From: Pseudomonas putida
GTDB lineage: Bacteria; Pseudomonadota; Gammaproteobacteria; Pseudomonadales; Pseudomonadaceae
Direction: 5' to 3'
DNA: 64,000 bases
Assembly: GCF_025905425.1 (NCBI RefSeq)
Contig: NZ_CP109603.1
Span: 1,462,001-1,526,000, forward strand
Shown here: positions 1 to 8,600 of the stretch, piece by piece
How the letters are laid out: every line of letters starts with the position of its first letter
How positions within the stretch are numbered: the stretch's first letter is position 1
Program-made: the position numbers and the translations under genes
Notes under the pieces: model-generated
What the model was told of the DNA's origin: nothing
Seen by the model: the letters and a program-made list of their open reading frames with translations, nothing else
Databases searched by the model: none

Positions 1-142
1 GGTAGATCGACGGCAGCACGGCCTGGATCAGGTCGTTGAGCAAATGGGCGAAGGCAGCGGCGCCGACGATGCGGACGAGAAACCCTTGCGGCGGGTCGGC
101 GGGCGCGGTGGAGGAGGCCAAGGTGGCGGCAGAAGTCGTCAT
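1..142 (-). CDS. MFS transporter, fosmidomycin-resistance (Fsr)-like, N-terminal fragment
   Basis: Only the first 47 codons lie in the window; the gene runs off the left edge. The reverse strand opens with ATG at 142 and reads a polar start (MTTSAATLASSTAPADPP) followed by a first membrane helix containing AAAFAHLLNDLIQAVLPSIY. The pattern 'HLLNDLxQxxLPxIY' is typical of the first helix of the Fsr branch of major-facilitator drug exporters. Assignment to MFS is probable and the Fsr subfamily is an inference from this one motif. It points away from the DUF3303 gene; the 271-bp gap between them presumably holds its promoter, but no clear elements were recognised there. Confidence 0.6.
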   Translation of the reverse strand, partial: MTTSAATLASSTAPADPPQGFLVRIVGAAAFAHLLNDLIQAVLPSIY

Positions 143-413
143 AAGCGAGGCTCTTTTGTCGAGTGATAGCAAGGCATTGCAGGCGGAGGATAGCCAGCGG
201 TGCTTTTGTCTGTCTCACGTCGAACAGGCACTCACTAGCGCGTTTCGGACATCAAGGATCGCCGCGTCATTGACGGCCACGGCGGTTCCGACGGCCAACC
301 GCGCAAACCGCCGCAGCACTGCTATGCCTAAACATGGCGCATTCACTCACCGCTGGCCGCGGTACCCCAGGGCGAGCGTAACGCACAGGTGCCGAGCAAC
401 TGGGAGGTGCCAC

Positions 414-701
414 ATGCTTTTCATCATTCACTGGACCATCGCCCCGGAAAACCGCAATGCGGTCATGGCCCGTTTCGCCAAGAACGGCGGCGCCGCGCCC
501 GCCAGCCTGAAAGTACTGGGCCGCTGGTATGCCGTGGGGCAGTTGCAGGGGTTTGCCGTGGTTGAAGGCGACGACCTGAACCCCGTGCTGGAATGGACAT
601 TGGATTGGACCGACCTGATGCAGATGCAGGTCTGTCCGGCGATGACCGACGAACAGATGGCGCCCTTGCTGCTGGCTGCAGTCAGCAAGATGACGCTCTG
701 A
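414..701 (+). CDS. DUF3303 domain-containing small protein
   Basis: A 95-residue protein that starts MLFIIHWTIAPENRNAV and contains LKVLGRWYAVGQLQGFAVVE. This fits the DUF3303 family, small ferredoxin-fold-like cytosolic proteins whose members share 'PENR...RF...GG' and 'LGRWH/Y' motifs. No function is established for the family. The ATG at 414 is chosen because a strong GGGAGG ribosome-binding site lies at 402-407 and because family homology begins exactly there; the same frame is open far upstream but that stretch looks non-coding. The stop is only 9 bp from the end of the convergent small gene on the other strand. Confidence 0.8.
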   Translation: MLFIIHWTIAPENRNAVMARFAKNGGAAPASLKVLGRWYAVGQLQGFAVVEGDDLNPVLEWTLDWTDLMQMQVCPAMTDEQMAPLLLAAVSKMTL

Positions 702-710
702 AACCCGCCC

Positions 711-947
711 TCAGGATGGCTCGTGTCGCCTGCCTTCGCGGGCCATCCACTTCAGCAGCGTTGCGATGGGTACCCGGCGGTGTACTTCGTGGCGCTGTGC
801 AGCATCGCCGTACCGTTCGCGATAACGGCTCACGATCAGGTGTCGGCCATCATCGGACACGCGTGCTTCAAGCTCGTGCAGCAACTGTTGCCGGGTGTCA
901 TTCTGCAGGCGTCTGAACAGCACCACCGGGGCCTGGGTATCATTCAT
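711..947 (-). CDS. Small hypothetical protein coupled to mlaA
   Basis: A 78-residue, strongly charged protein (MNDTQAPVVLFRRLQNDTRQ ... LLKWMAREGRRHEPS) with no signal peptide or membrane segment. I do not recognise the family. It is judged real because its ATG overlaps the mlaA stop region by 8 bp (start at 947, mlaA ends at 940), a layout that implies translational coupling, and because its third-position GC matches the neighbours. A role linked to MlaA is only a guess from position. It ends 9 bp from the convergent DUF3303 gene. Confidence 0.6.
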   Translation of the reverse strand: MNDTQAPVVLFRRLQNDTRQQLLHELEARVSDDGRHLIVSRYRERYGDAAQRHEVHRRVPIATLLKWMAREGRRHEPS

Positions 948-1719
948 CGTTTTGCACGCCTTGGCAGCTCGCCGGCCGTTTGCCAGGCGCGCCTGCCTTG
1001 CCCTCGGCGACCCGTTCGGCCCGCTGCTGGGCGGTGTAGTCGCGCACGGCCAGGTAGTAATCAGGCAGGATGCGCAAGGTGTCGGTCACCGGCAGCGCTT
1101 CGGCGCGGCCATCTACCACACCGCCTGCCATTGCCACATTGCCCAGGGTATCGATCGTATCGCTGTTGTCGCCGAACGGGTCGATCGCCAAGTCCAGCAC
1201 CTTGCCGGTCGCATCCCGCAGGTTGTGCGTGCCCAGTAACGGCAGCTCGACGATCGGGCCGTCGGCAATGTTCCACACGCCGAAGGTCTGGCCAAAGTCC
1301 GACGTGTGTCGGGCCAGCCCCATCTTCCCGGACACATCGATCAGGCCTGCCACGCCCAGGGTCGTGTTGAAGATGAAACGCGTGAGGCTGGTCATCGCCC
1401 GCTCGCCATTGCCTTGCAGCAGGTCATTGACCAGGACTTTGGGCTCGCCGAAGTTGGCCGCGAAGTTGTGCACGCCCTGCTGGGTGAAATCAGGCAATGC
1501 GCTGTAGCCACGGGCGACCGGTGCCAGCAGATAATCATCGACACTTCGGTTGAAGGCAAACACGGCGCGGTTGGCGGGTTCGACCGGGTCGCTGAGCTGA
1601 TAGGCCACAGGGCCACAGGCACTGGCAGGTGGCCGCTGGCTACAGCCTCCGGCTGCGAGCAGTGACAAGGCGAGTAGGGCGTTGCGGGCTGAAAACCAGG
1701 CATAGAGGCGGGTGGGCAT
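940..1719 (-). CDS. mlaA: MlaA/VacJ family outer-membrane lipoprotein
   Basis: A 259-residue lipoprotein of the Mla system, which removes mislocalised phospholipid from the outer leaflet of the outer membrane and passes it to the periplasmic carrier MlaC. The start at 1719 gives an N-terminal signal with a lipobox ending LLAAGGC. The mature part shows the family signature DPVEPANRAVFAFNRSVD, then FAANFGEPKVLVNDLLQGN, TRFIFNTTLGVAGLIDVS and the glycine-rich DFGQTFGVWNI. The frame continues open upstream of 1719, but this ATG has an AGGA at a suitable distance and yields the signal peptide. The mla transport genes are not nearby; only the small overlapping gene follows it. Confidence 0.93.
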   Translation of the reverse strand: MPTRLYAWFSARNALLALSLLAAGGCSQRPPASACGPVAYQLSDPVEPANRAVFAFNRSVDDYLLAPVARGYSALPDFTQQGVHNFAANFGEPKVLVNDLLQGNGERAMTSLTRFIFNTTLGVAGLIDVSGKMGLARHTSDFGQTFGVWNIADGPIVELPLLGTHNLRDATGKVLDLAIDPFGDNSDTIDTLGNVAMAGGVVDGRAEALPVTDTLRILPDYYLAVRDYTAQQRAERVAEGKAGAPGKRPASCQGVQNDE

Positions 1720-1887
1720 GGGCACATTCCTGACAAGAACTGGCGCCGATGGTGTGGCCGGTTGATTGCCTGGGAATGTCTGGATTATTGCCCGGCTGAC
1801 ACTTTGTTTCCGGGTTGAAATATATGACGGCAGCCTTGGGATGGCCTTAAAGTAAGCCTTTACTCCCTCTGTTCGCGGTGCCCTGGT

Positions 1888-2598
1888 GTGAGCCATTTGC
1901 TGATTGTCGACGATGATGTCGAAGTACTCGACCTGCTGCAGAAGTTTCTCCGTCAACACGGTTATGAGGTCGATGTGGCCAGTGATGGCCAAGGCCTTTG
2001 GCAGGCACTCGAACGTCGGGTACCGGACCTGGTCATTCTTGATGTCATGTTGCCAGGCGACAGTGGCCTGGTGCTTTGCCAGCGCTTGCGGGCCGAGTAC
2101 AAAGTGGCGGTGATCATGCTCACTGCCATGGGCGAACTGAGCGACCGCGTGGTCGGCTTGGAGCTGGGCGCGGACGACTACCTGACCAAGCCGTTCGCGG
2201 CCCGTGAGTTGCTGGCCAGGGTGCGAGCGGTGTTGCGCCGGGCAGGCGAAAATGTGAGCAGCCCAGCCTCCACGCCGCGCGGGGTACTCGAGTTCTCTGG
2301 CTGGCAGCTGGAAGTGCTGCGCCGTGAACTGCGCTCGCCGGAGGGCGTGATGATCCCGTTGTCCAACGGCGAGTTTGAGCTGTTGCTGGTGTTTGTCGAG
2401 CACCCAAGGCGCGTGCTCAGCCGTCAGCAACTGCTGGACCTGGCCCGTGGCGAAGCGCACGAAGCCTACGACCGCAGCATCGATGTGCAGGTAAGCCGGC
2501 TGCGGCGCAAGCTTGAGCGCGATGACGGCAACGAACCGTTGATCCGCACCTTGCGCAACGTCGGCTATCTGTTCAGCGCCAATGTGACCAAGCAATGA
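1888..2598 (+). CDS. OmpR-family two-component response regulator
   Basis: A 236-residue DNA-binding response regulator. The receiver domain (about 1-115) has the acidic pair in LLIVDDD, the phospho-acceptor Asp52 in LVILDVMLPG, Thr79 and Lys101 in TKPF. The C-terminal winged helix (about 135-232) ends with the usual RSIDVQVSRLRRKL and IRTLRNVGYLF. It starts at a GTG (1888) with only a weak ribosome-binding site. Its TGA overlaps the kinase ATG (ATGA), so both are made from one mRNA. It is divergent from mlaA across 168 bp, so mlaA could be a target, but no operator was identified. The signal it answers to is unknown. Confidence 0.93.
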   Translation: MSHLLIVDDDVEVLDLLQKFLRQHGYEVDVASDGQGLWQALERRVPDLVILDVMLPGDSGLVLCQRLRAEYKVAVIMLTAMGELSDRVVGLELGADDYLTKPFAARELLARVRAVLRRAGENVSSPASTPRGVLEFSGWQLEVLRRELRSPEGVMIPLSNGEFELLLVFVEHPRRVLSRQQLLDLARGEAHEAYDRSIDVQVSRLRRKLERDDGNEPLIRTLRNVGYLFSANVTKQ

Positions 2599-3950
2599 GC
2601 CCGCTTGCCTGGGCGCGCAAGGCTCTGCCTCGGCCACGCGTCACCATCGCCCGCTGGATCGCCCTCACTACCCTGGCGGCCATGCTCAGCCTGCTGTTGC
2701 TCAAGTGGGTGTTCAGTGTGCTGCTCAGCGTATGGGCGCAACCTCCGTTGCTGGAAAGCGGCCTGATCGAGAAGGTCGCCTCGGTCGCCCGTATCATCGA
2801 CGCCGCGCCTGCCACGCAGCGGCAGGCCCTGGCCCGTGCGGCGGGGGATGCGTCGTACAGCGTGCAATGGCTGCGCCAGCGTGGCGAAGCCGGGTTGCCG
2901 GCACTGGCCGACAGCGAATTTCGCGAGGGCGCGCCGACATTGCGCGCCCTGTTGAAGCGCGCGGATGCGCAGATCGAGGTCTTCGGGCCGTCCGATTTGC
3001 CCGCCCAGGCGCAGCCGCGCGGTTACGCCCTGCTGATCGAGCTGACGGACGGGTCGTGGTTGCTGTATCGCGCCATCGACCGCAGCTGGGGGCTGGATGA
3101 ACTGCCGCGCAACCTGATCATCCTGGCGCTGATGATCGCTTCCAGCCTGGCGCTCGCGTTGTTCGCCACGCGTTATCTGGCCCAGCCCTTGGAACGTTTC
3201 GCCGAAGGGGCGCGGCGCTTTGGCAAGGACTTCAATGCGCCACCGATTCCCGTGGTCGGCCCCTATGACCTGCGCCAGGCCATCCTTGCGTTCAACGCCA
3301 CTCAGGCCCAGCTCAAGCATTTTCTCGATGACCGTACGCAAATGCTCGCGGCGATCTCCCACGACCTGCGCGCGCCATTGACCCGCATGCGCTTGCGCGC
3401 CGAGTTCATCGAGGATGGCGAGCTGCAGGCCAAGTTGTTCAAGGACGTGGACGAGATGCAGGCGATGGTTGACGCCGCTTTGCAGTTTTTCCGTGATGAT
3501 GCGCGGCTGGAGCCGACCACCGCGTTTGACCTGGGTGAACTGCTGTTGACGGTGGTGGATGATTTCAAGGATGCGGGCATGGACATCAGCCTCAGCGGCC
3601 CGCGCCGCTGCGTCTATGTTGGCCGGCCCATTGGCATCAAGCGGGTAGTGGTGAACCTGATCGACAATGCCGTGAAATATGGCGGTGAGCCGACGGTGCT
3701 GCTGGAGGTCACTGACGAGCAGATCGTCATCCGTGTCCTTGACCGAGGGCCGGGCATCGCGGAGCCTCTGCAGGAACGCGTTTTCGAGCCGTTCTACCGC
3801 ATCGAAGGCTCGCGCAACAAGGACACTGGCGGGGTCGGCCTGGGCTTGCCAGCGGCGCGTGCCATCGTTCTTGAACAGGGCGGTAGCGTGACCCTGAGCA
3901 ACCGCCAGGGCGGCGGGCTCGAGGTCAGGGTCACGCTGCCTGCCGGTTGA
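2595..3950 (+). CDS. EnvZ-like sensor histidine kinase
   Basis: A 451-residue membrane kinase and partner of the preceding response regulator. One membrane helix lies at about 20-48, a periplasmic sensor region at about 49-172, a second helix at about 173-192, and a HAMP linker runs to about 245. His256 in AAISHDLRAPLTRM is the phosphorylation site. The ATP-binding domain shows the N box (VVNLIDNAVKYG), G1 box (VLDRGPGIAE), F box (VFEPFYRIEGSR) and G2 box (GGVGLGLPAARAIV). The periplasmic part has no motif that names a ligand. It ends 13 bp before the convergent DUF1348 gene. Confidence 0.93.
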   Translation: MSPLAWARKALPRPRVTIARWIALTTLAAMLSLLLLKWVFSVLLSVWAQPPLLESGLIEKVASVARIIDAAPATQRQALARAAGDASYSVQWLRQRGEAGLPALADSEFREGAPTLRALLKRADAQIEVFGPSDLPAQAQPRGYALLIELTDGSWLLYRAIDRSWGLDELPRNLIILALMIASSLALALFATRYLAQPLERFAEGARRFGKDFNAPPIPVVGPYDLRQAILAFNATQAQLKHFLDDRTQMLAAISHDLRAPLTRMRLRAEFIEDGELQAKLFKDVDEMQAMVDAALQFFRDDARLEPTTAFDLGELLLTVVDDFKDAGMDISLSGPRRCVYVGRPIGIKRVVVNLIDNAVKYGGEPTVLLEVTDEQIVIRVLDRGPGIAEPLQERVFEPFYRIEGSRNKDTGGVGLGLPAARAIVLEQGGSVTLSNRQGGGLEVRVTLPAG

Positions 3951-3963
3951 CCGGCCGTGGCGA

Positions 3964-4428
3964 TCAGAGCCCCAGGTCACTGAGGCCGGGGTGATCGTCC
4001 GGGCGCCGGCCCAAGGGCCAGTGGAACTTGCGCTCGGCTTCGGCTATCGGTTGCTCATTGATACTCGAATGGCGGTTCTGCATCAGGCCGTCTTCGGCGA
4101 ATTCCCAGTTCTCATTCCCATAAGCACGGAACCACTGGCCGCTGTCATCGTGGTACTCGTAGGCGTAACGCACGGCAATTCGGTTGCCGGTGAAGGCCCA
4201 CAGCTCCTTGATCAGGCGGTACTCCAGCTCATGGTTCCACTTGCGTCTCAGAAAGGCCTCCACCTGGTCACGGCCACGGGGGAACTCGACACGGTTACGC
4301 CACACGGTATCGGGCGTGTAGGCGAGCGCCACCTTGGCGGCGTCGCGGCTGTTCCAGCCGTCTTCGGCGAGACGGACCTTTTCGATGGCGGTTTCGCGGG
4401 TGAAGGGGGGCAGCGGTGGGCGGGGCAT
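3964..4428 (-). CDS. DUF1348 (NTF2-like fold) protein
   Basis: A 154-residue cytosolic protein of the DUF1348 family, small alpha+beta-barrel proteins of the NTF2/SnoaL-like superfamily with no established reaction. Family signatures are [56 protein letters not shown] and [16 protein letters not shown] ribosome-binding site precedes the ATG at 4428. It stands alone: convergent with the kinase gene, and 184 bp from the aldo/keto reductase gene that is transcribed towards it. That gap contains a short GCCGGC palindrome near 4575 that may be a decayed REP element. Confidence 0.88.
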   Translation of the reverse strand: MPRPPLPPFTRETAIEKVRLAEDGWNSRDAAKVALAYTPDTVWRNRVEFPRGRDQVEAFLRRKWNHELEYRLIKELWAFTGNRIAVRYAYEYHDDSGQWFRAYGNENWEFAEDGLMQNRHSSINEQPIAEAERKFHWPLGRRPDDHPGLSDLGL

Positions 4429-4612
4429 CGTAGGGACTCCTCAGGTGGTTTACACCTAGGAGCGTAGTCATGGAGGGCGGTGCGGGGAATGGGCATGCCC
4501 GGCACTTCATAATTACGGTGGGCGGAACAATGGTGCTGTGGGAGGTCGCAATCGCGTCGCTGACGTTGTGGGGCCGGCAAGCCGGCACCCAGCGCAAAGG
4601 TTCGAGGGCTGA

Positions 4613-5416
4613 TCAGTCCCAGACTGGCGCCAGACCATCTGGGCTGACTTCGCGGCCGTTGCGTTCAAGCGAGGCGATGCGTGCGAGGTCGTCGGCGTCC
4701 AGGCGCAGGTCGCGGGCGAGCAGGTTGCTGGCCAGGTTTTCGCGCTTGGTCGAGGACGGGATCACTGCGTAGCCCAGCTGCATGGCCCACGCCAGGGCTA
4801 CCTGGGCGACGGTGGCTTTATGCTTGGCGGCGATTTCGACCAGCACCGGGTCCTTCAGCACCTTGCCATAGGCCAGGGTCATGTAGGAGGTGACGGTAAT
4901 GCCTTGATCCTTTAGGAAGGCAGCCAGCTCGCGGTTCTGCAGGTAGGGGCTGAGCTCGATCTGGTTAGTGGCGATCTCACCTTTGCCGACCACGTCGATG
5001 GCCTGGCGGGTCAGCTCGATGTTGAAGTTGGAAATACCAATCTGCCGGGTCAGGCCCAGTTTTTTGGCTTGAGCCAAAGCTTGCATGTACTCGGTCAGCT
5101 CGACACCATTGCCCGGTGCCGGCCAGTGGATGAGCAACAGGTCGACGTAATCGGTGCGCAGTTTGGTCAGGCTTTCGCGCAGGCTGGGGATCAGCTTGTC
5201 GGCCGCGTAGTTGTCGACCCAGATCTTGGTGGTGATGAACAGCTCGCTGCGCGGTACGCCGCTTTCGGCAATGGCCTGGCCTACTTCGGCTTCGTTCTTG
5301 TAGATCTGCGCGGTGTCGATGACGCGGTAGCCCAGTGCCAGGGCCGACTTGACCGAATCGATGACGGCTTGGCCGGTGAGGCGGAAGGTGCCCAGGCCGA
5401 AAACGGGAATGCTCAT
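4613..5416 (-). CDS. dkgB: Aldo/keto reductase (2,5-diketo-D-gluconate reductase B type)
   Basis: A 267-residue NADPH-dependent aldo/keto reductase, a single (beta/alpha)8 barrel. It carries the catalytic set of the family: Asp and Tyr in [16 protein letters not shown], Lys in FITTKIW and His in LLLIHWP. The cofactor-binding end reads [15 protein letters not shown]. Length and sequence fit DkgB (formerly YafB), which reduces 2,5-diketo-D-gluconate and methylglyoxal-like carbonyls; the true substrate cannot be read from sequence. The ATG at 5416 follows AGGAG. The gene is monocistronic, divergent from the first giant LRR gene across 263 bp. Confidence 0.88.
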   Translation of the reverse strand: MSIPVFGLGTFRLTGQAVIDSVKSALALGYRVIDTAQIYKNEAEVGQAIAESGVPRSELFITTKIWVDNYAADKLIPSLRESLTKLRTDYVDLLLIHWPAPGNGVELTEYMQALAQAKKLGLTRQIGISNFNIELTRQAIDVVGKGEIATNQIELSPYLQNRELAAFLKDQGITVTSYMTLAYGKVLKDPVLVEIAAKHKATVAQVALAWAMQLGYAVIPSSTKRENLASNLLARDLRLDADDLARIASLERNGREVSPDGLAPVWD

Positions 5417-5679
5417 GAATGTGCTCCTGTTGAGTGAGGCGGGGATCGAATGACGGACGGTAGCGTGCTTCGATACCTGTTCGAGTGAGGATCAGTGTGC
5501 GGGTTTCAACTGAAATGATTAAGGCGAGTCTGGGCGAAGGTCATTTGACGTGTAGTCACGAATGGATGGGATGACCGTGATCGAGGCGCGCGCTCATGCC
5601 CTGGTTGACATAAGTACTGCAGCTGCGCAGTGCAACACTGTTTAGCTGCGGGCTGAATTCCCAACCGGAAAAGCCGCCA

Positions 5680-8600
5680 ATGACTGCCCCAACGCTGCAA
5701 CCCAATCTGACCGACACCCTGATCGCAAGCCGATTACCCACCTGGCTGGGCACGGCGTCCCTCGACCGACTTGGTACGTTGCGGGCAAGTCTGCAGCAGC
5801 AGCAACGCATCCAGCACCGGCTGGCAGCGCTGTTCTCCCGCATTACCCCATTGGATACCTTTGCCAAGACGTTGCTTGACCAGGCCTTGAGCGAACGGCA
5901 GATGCCTGGGCTTGATGTGCGTCAGGCGAAGCTGCGCCACACGACCCTCATTCCCGCATCCTCCGCAGTTCCTGGCGGGCTGGGCCAGGCGCTGAGCGAG
6001 GTCAGCGACGTGACGTTGCTGGCCGCGGCGCTGCACAACTTCGCCGAACAGCACACCCCGCCCGCAGGCGCGCTGCAAACCCAGGTAATCGTGGACGCTC
6101 AAGGAGCGGTGCAGGTGCTGAGCCCGGAAACCTACATTGCGCTTTGCCGAAGCGTGGATGTCGGGGGGCAGTACCAGGGCCATCTTGAGTCGATCCTGCT
6201 TGCGCCGGGGTATGAGGGCACGCAGGTCGCATCGCTGCTCGAAGAAGGTGCGCGCGTCAACCTTGAGGCTGACGTGCGCCTGGCAGCCGCCAGGGGTGAC
6301 ATCGATGAACGCACGTACTTGCAGTACCTTCCGGTTATCTCGAAAGTCGCCGTGGTGGCCGCCGACACCACCCGATTGAAGCCATTCGAGCTGCGGGTGC
6401 TGGGCAAGTTGCTGCGCGGGGTAGTGGCGTTCGAGGCGCGCCGAGAGGGGCGGTCGAGCGCGCCGCTTGAGGGGGTCGTGCTGTGGGTGCCTGATGATGT
6501 TCAGGGGGCGCTGCGGCGTTTTGATTCCTGGGATGATCTGTGGCGCAACCTGGGCCAACGGTGCCGGACGAATGGCTATCCCTCCTTTATTCAGCGGTTT
6601 ATCAGCGAGCGTGATCGGTGCGCCTTCAGCCTCACCCTGCACCGCTTGTTGCAAGCCAGAGCGGGCGGCCCGCCCCTCCAGCTCGATGGCCGCAGCCACG
6701 CGATCGCAGGGCCGCTGTTTCAGCACGTTCGTCAGGTGCGCCTCGACACGCTGCTTGACGATGCGTGCGTGTTGGCCACGCCCACCGCCAAGGCCAGCCA
6801 GGCAGAGCGCGAGCGGCGCATGAGCGACTATGCCAGTGCAGGGTTTGACCTGTTGGGGTTGGCCAGCCTGTTCGTACCCGCACTTGGCCTGCCTCTGCTG
6901 GGCATCGCTGCGCTGCAGATCACGGACGAGGTCTATGAAGGCTATGCCGACTGGCAGCTCGGTGATCGCGAGGGTGCGCTGAACCACCTGTGGTGCGTTG
7001 CTGAAAACCTGGCAGCGGGGGTCGCATTGGCGTCGATCGGTGTGGTCGCCGGGCGCTTGATCGAACGCTCTGCCTACGTGGATGCGCTGCTGCCGATAAT
7101 GACCGAGCGCCACGAGCTGCGGCTGATCGATGCAGCCTTGCCAGGCTATGCGCTGCCCGACCAGGGGCTGGCCGTTGGCGAGCGTGCCGTAGTGGCCGGG
7201 CAGAGCCGTTTACGCACCCACCTGGCGACCTACCAGGTTGTTGAGGATGCTCAAGGGGCGGGCTTGCGCATCCGCCACCCCAGCAGGGCGCAGGCCTATT
7301 CACCTTGGCTCGACGACAATGGCGAGGGCGGCTGGACCCATCAGTTGGAAAGCCCACAGCATTGGCAGGGTGCGACGCAACTGATGCAACGTTTGAACAG
7401 TGCCTGGGCGACGCTCGACCCGCTGACGGCCGAGCGTGTGATGCGCATAACCGGCTTCGATGAAGGGCGTCTGCGTCGCTTGCACCTGGATCATGCACCG
7501 GCGCCGGCACGGTTGCAGGATGCCTTGCAGCGCTACCAGTTACATGCTCAGCACCCTGAGTTGCACGGCGCCGCATTTGAGCTGCACTTGAGTGGGCTGC
7601 AGAGCCCCACAGGGGCAGCAGAGCGTGTGTTGAAACGCGACTTCCCCGGCCTTACACCGCGCTGCGCGCGGGAAATTACCTTGCGTGCTGGGCCTGATGT
7701 GGTCGACGCCATGAATAGCAGCCAGCGTGTGCCCCTGGCATTGGCCAGCGAAGCACGCTGGTTGTTGCGTGACAGCCGCCTGGATCGCGCCTGCGCGGGG
7801 TTCTATCAGGCGGCGGCGGTGAATGCTGACACCGAGCGGCTGGCGCTGGGCTTGACTGCTGATGTGGCACCGTGGGCGCAAACCGAGCGGGTCGAGCTGC
7901 GCAGCGAGCGCTTGAGCGGTGATCTGCTGGCCCAGTCCGGAGCACAAGATGCCACCCGAGTGAAGTACATCGTCAAGCGTGGCCAGGGCTACCAGGCTTT
8001 GGACACGGCGGGGGTGACGCTGCCCTCAGCGAGCGAAAACGACAGCGTGGTCCAGGCACTGTGGTGGCACCTTGATGAGGCACAGAAGCAGAGGCTGGGT
8101 GAGGGGGGGCGAGCGGCAGAGCAGCTCGGTCATGCCTTGGCCATTCGGGCTGGCGAGCAACGGGAGCGCGTTGCAACACTGCTTGGCATGGCCCCGGTAG
8201 AGGGTGCGATACGCCCGCCGGTGCGCCTTGGCGATGGTCGGCTGGGCTACCCACTGAGTGGTGGCGATGCCTCGCGCCCGCTACGCGGCCAGGTTGTCAC
8301 CACGGCGGACCTGCAGGCCCGCCAGTCCATTCGCGCCGGGCTGCACCAGTTGTTCCCGCACCGCCCAGCACAGGACGTGATGTGGCTGGCCCTGCAACTG
8401 GCGCAGAGGCCTGGGCGGACGATCTGGACGGCGTTCAGTGAACTGGCCAGGCAGGTGGAGCGGCTCGACCTCAGCCTGCGTGCCTGGCGGGGGCAAGCCA
8501 CGGCTGAAAACTACCATCGCCGCCAGCGTGTCGGGCAACTGATCCGCGAGGCATGGCAGCCTGACTTCTACGGCCCGGGCGGGGTGGAAGCGTTGGTGGT

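Noticed and set aside
36..413. Long upstream extension of the DUF3303 reading frame
   Set aside because: Family similarity and a strong ribosome-binding site both start at 414; the upstream part has no coding character and overlaps the start of the Fsr-like gene on the other strand.
1720..2637. Upstream extension of the mlaA frame over the response-regulator gene
   Set aside because: It is antisense to a clear response-regulator gene, and the lipoprotein signal begins at 1719.
5605..5640. TTGACA at 5605-5610 as a sigma-70 promoter of the first LRR gene
   Set aside because: No acceptable -10 hexamer follows at 16-18 bp, so the match is not supported.
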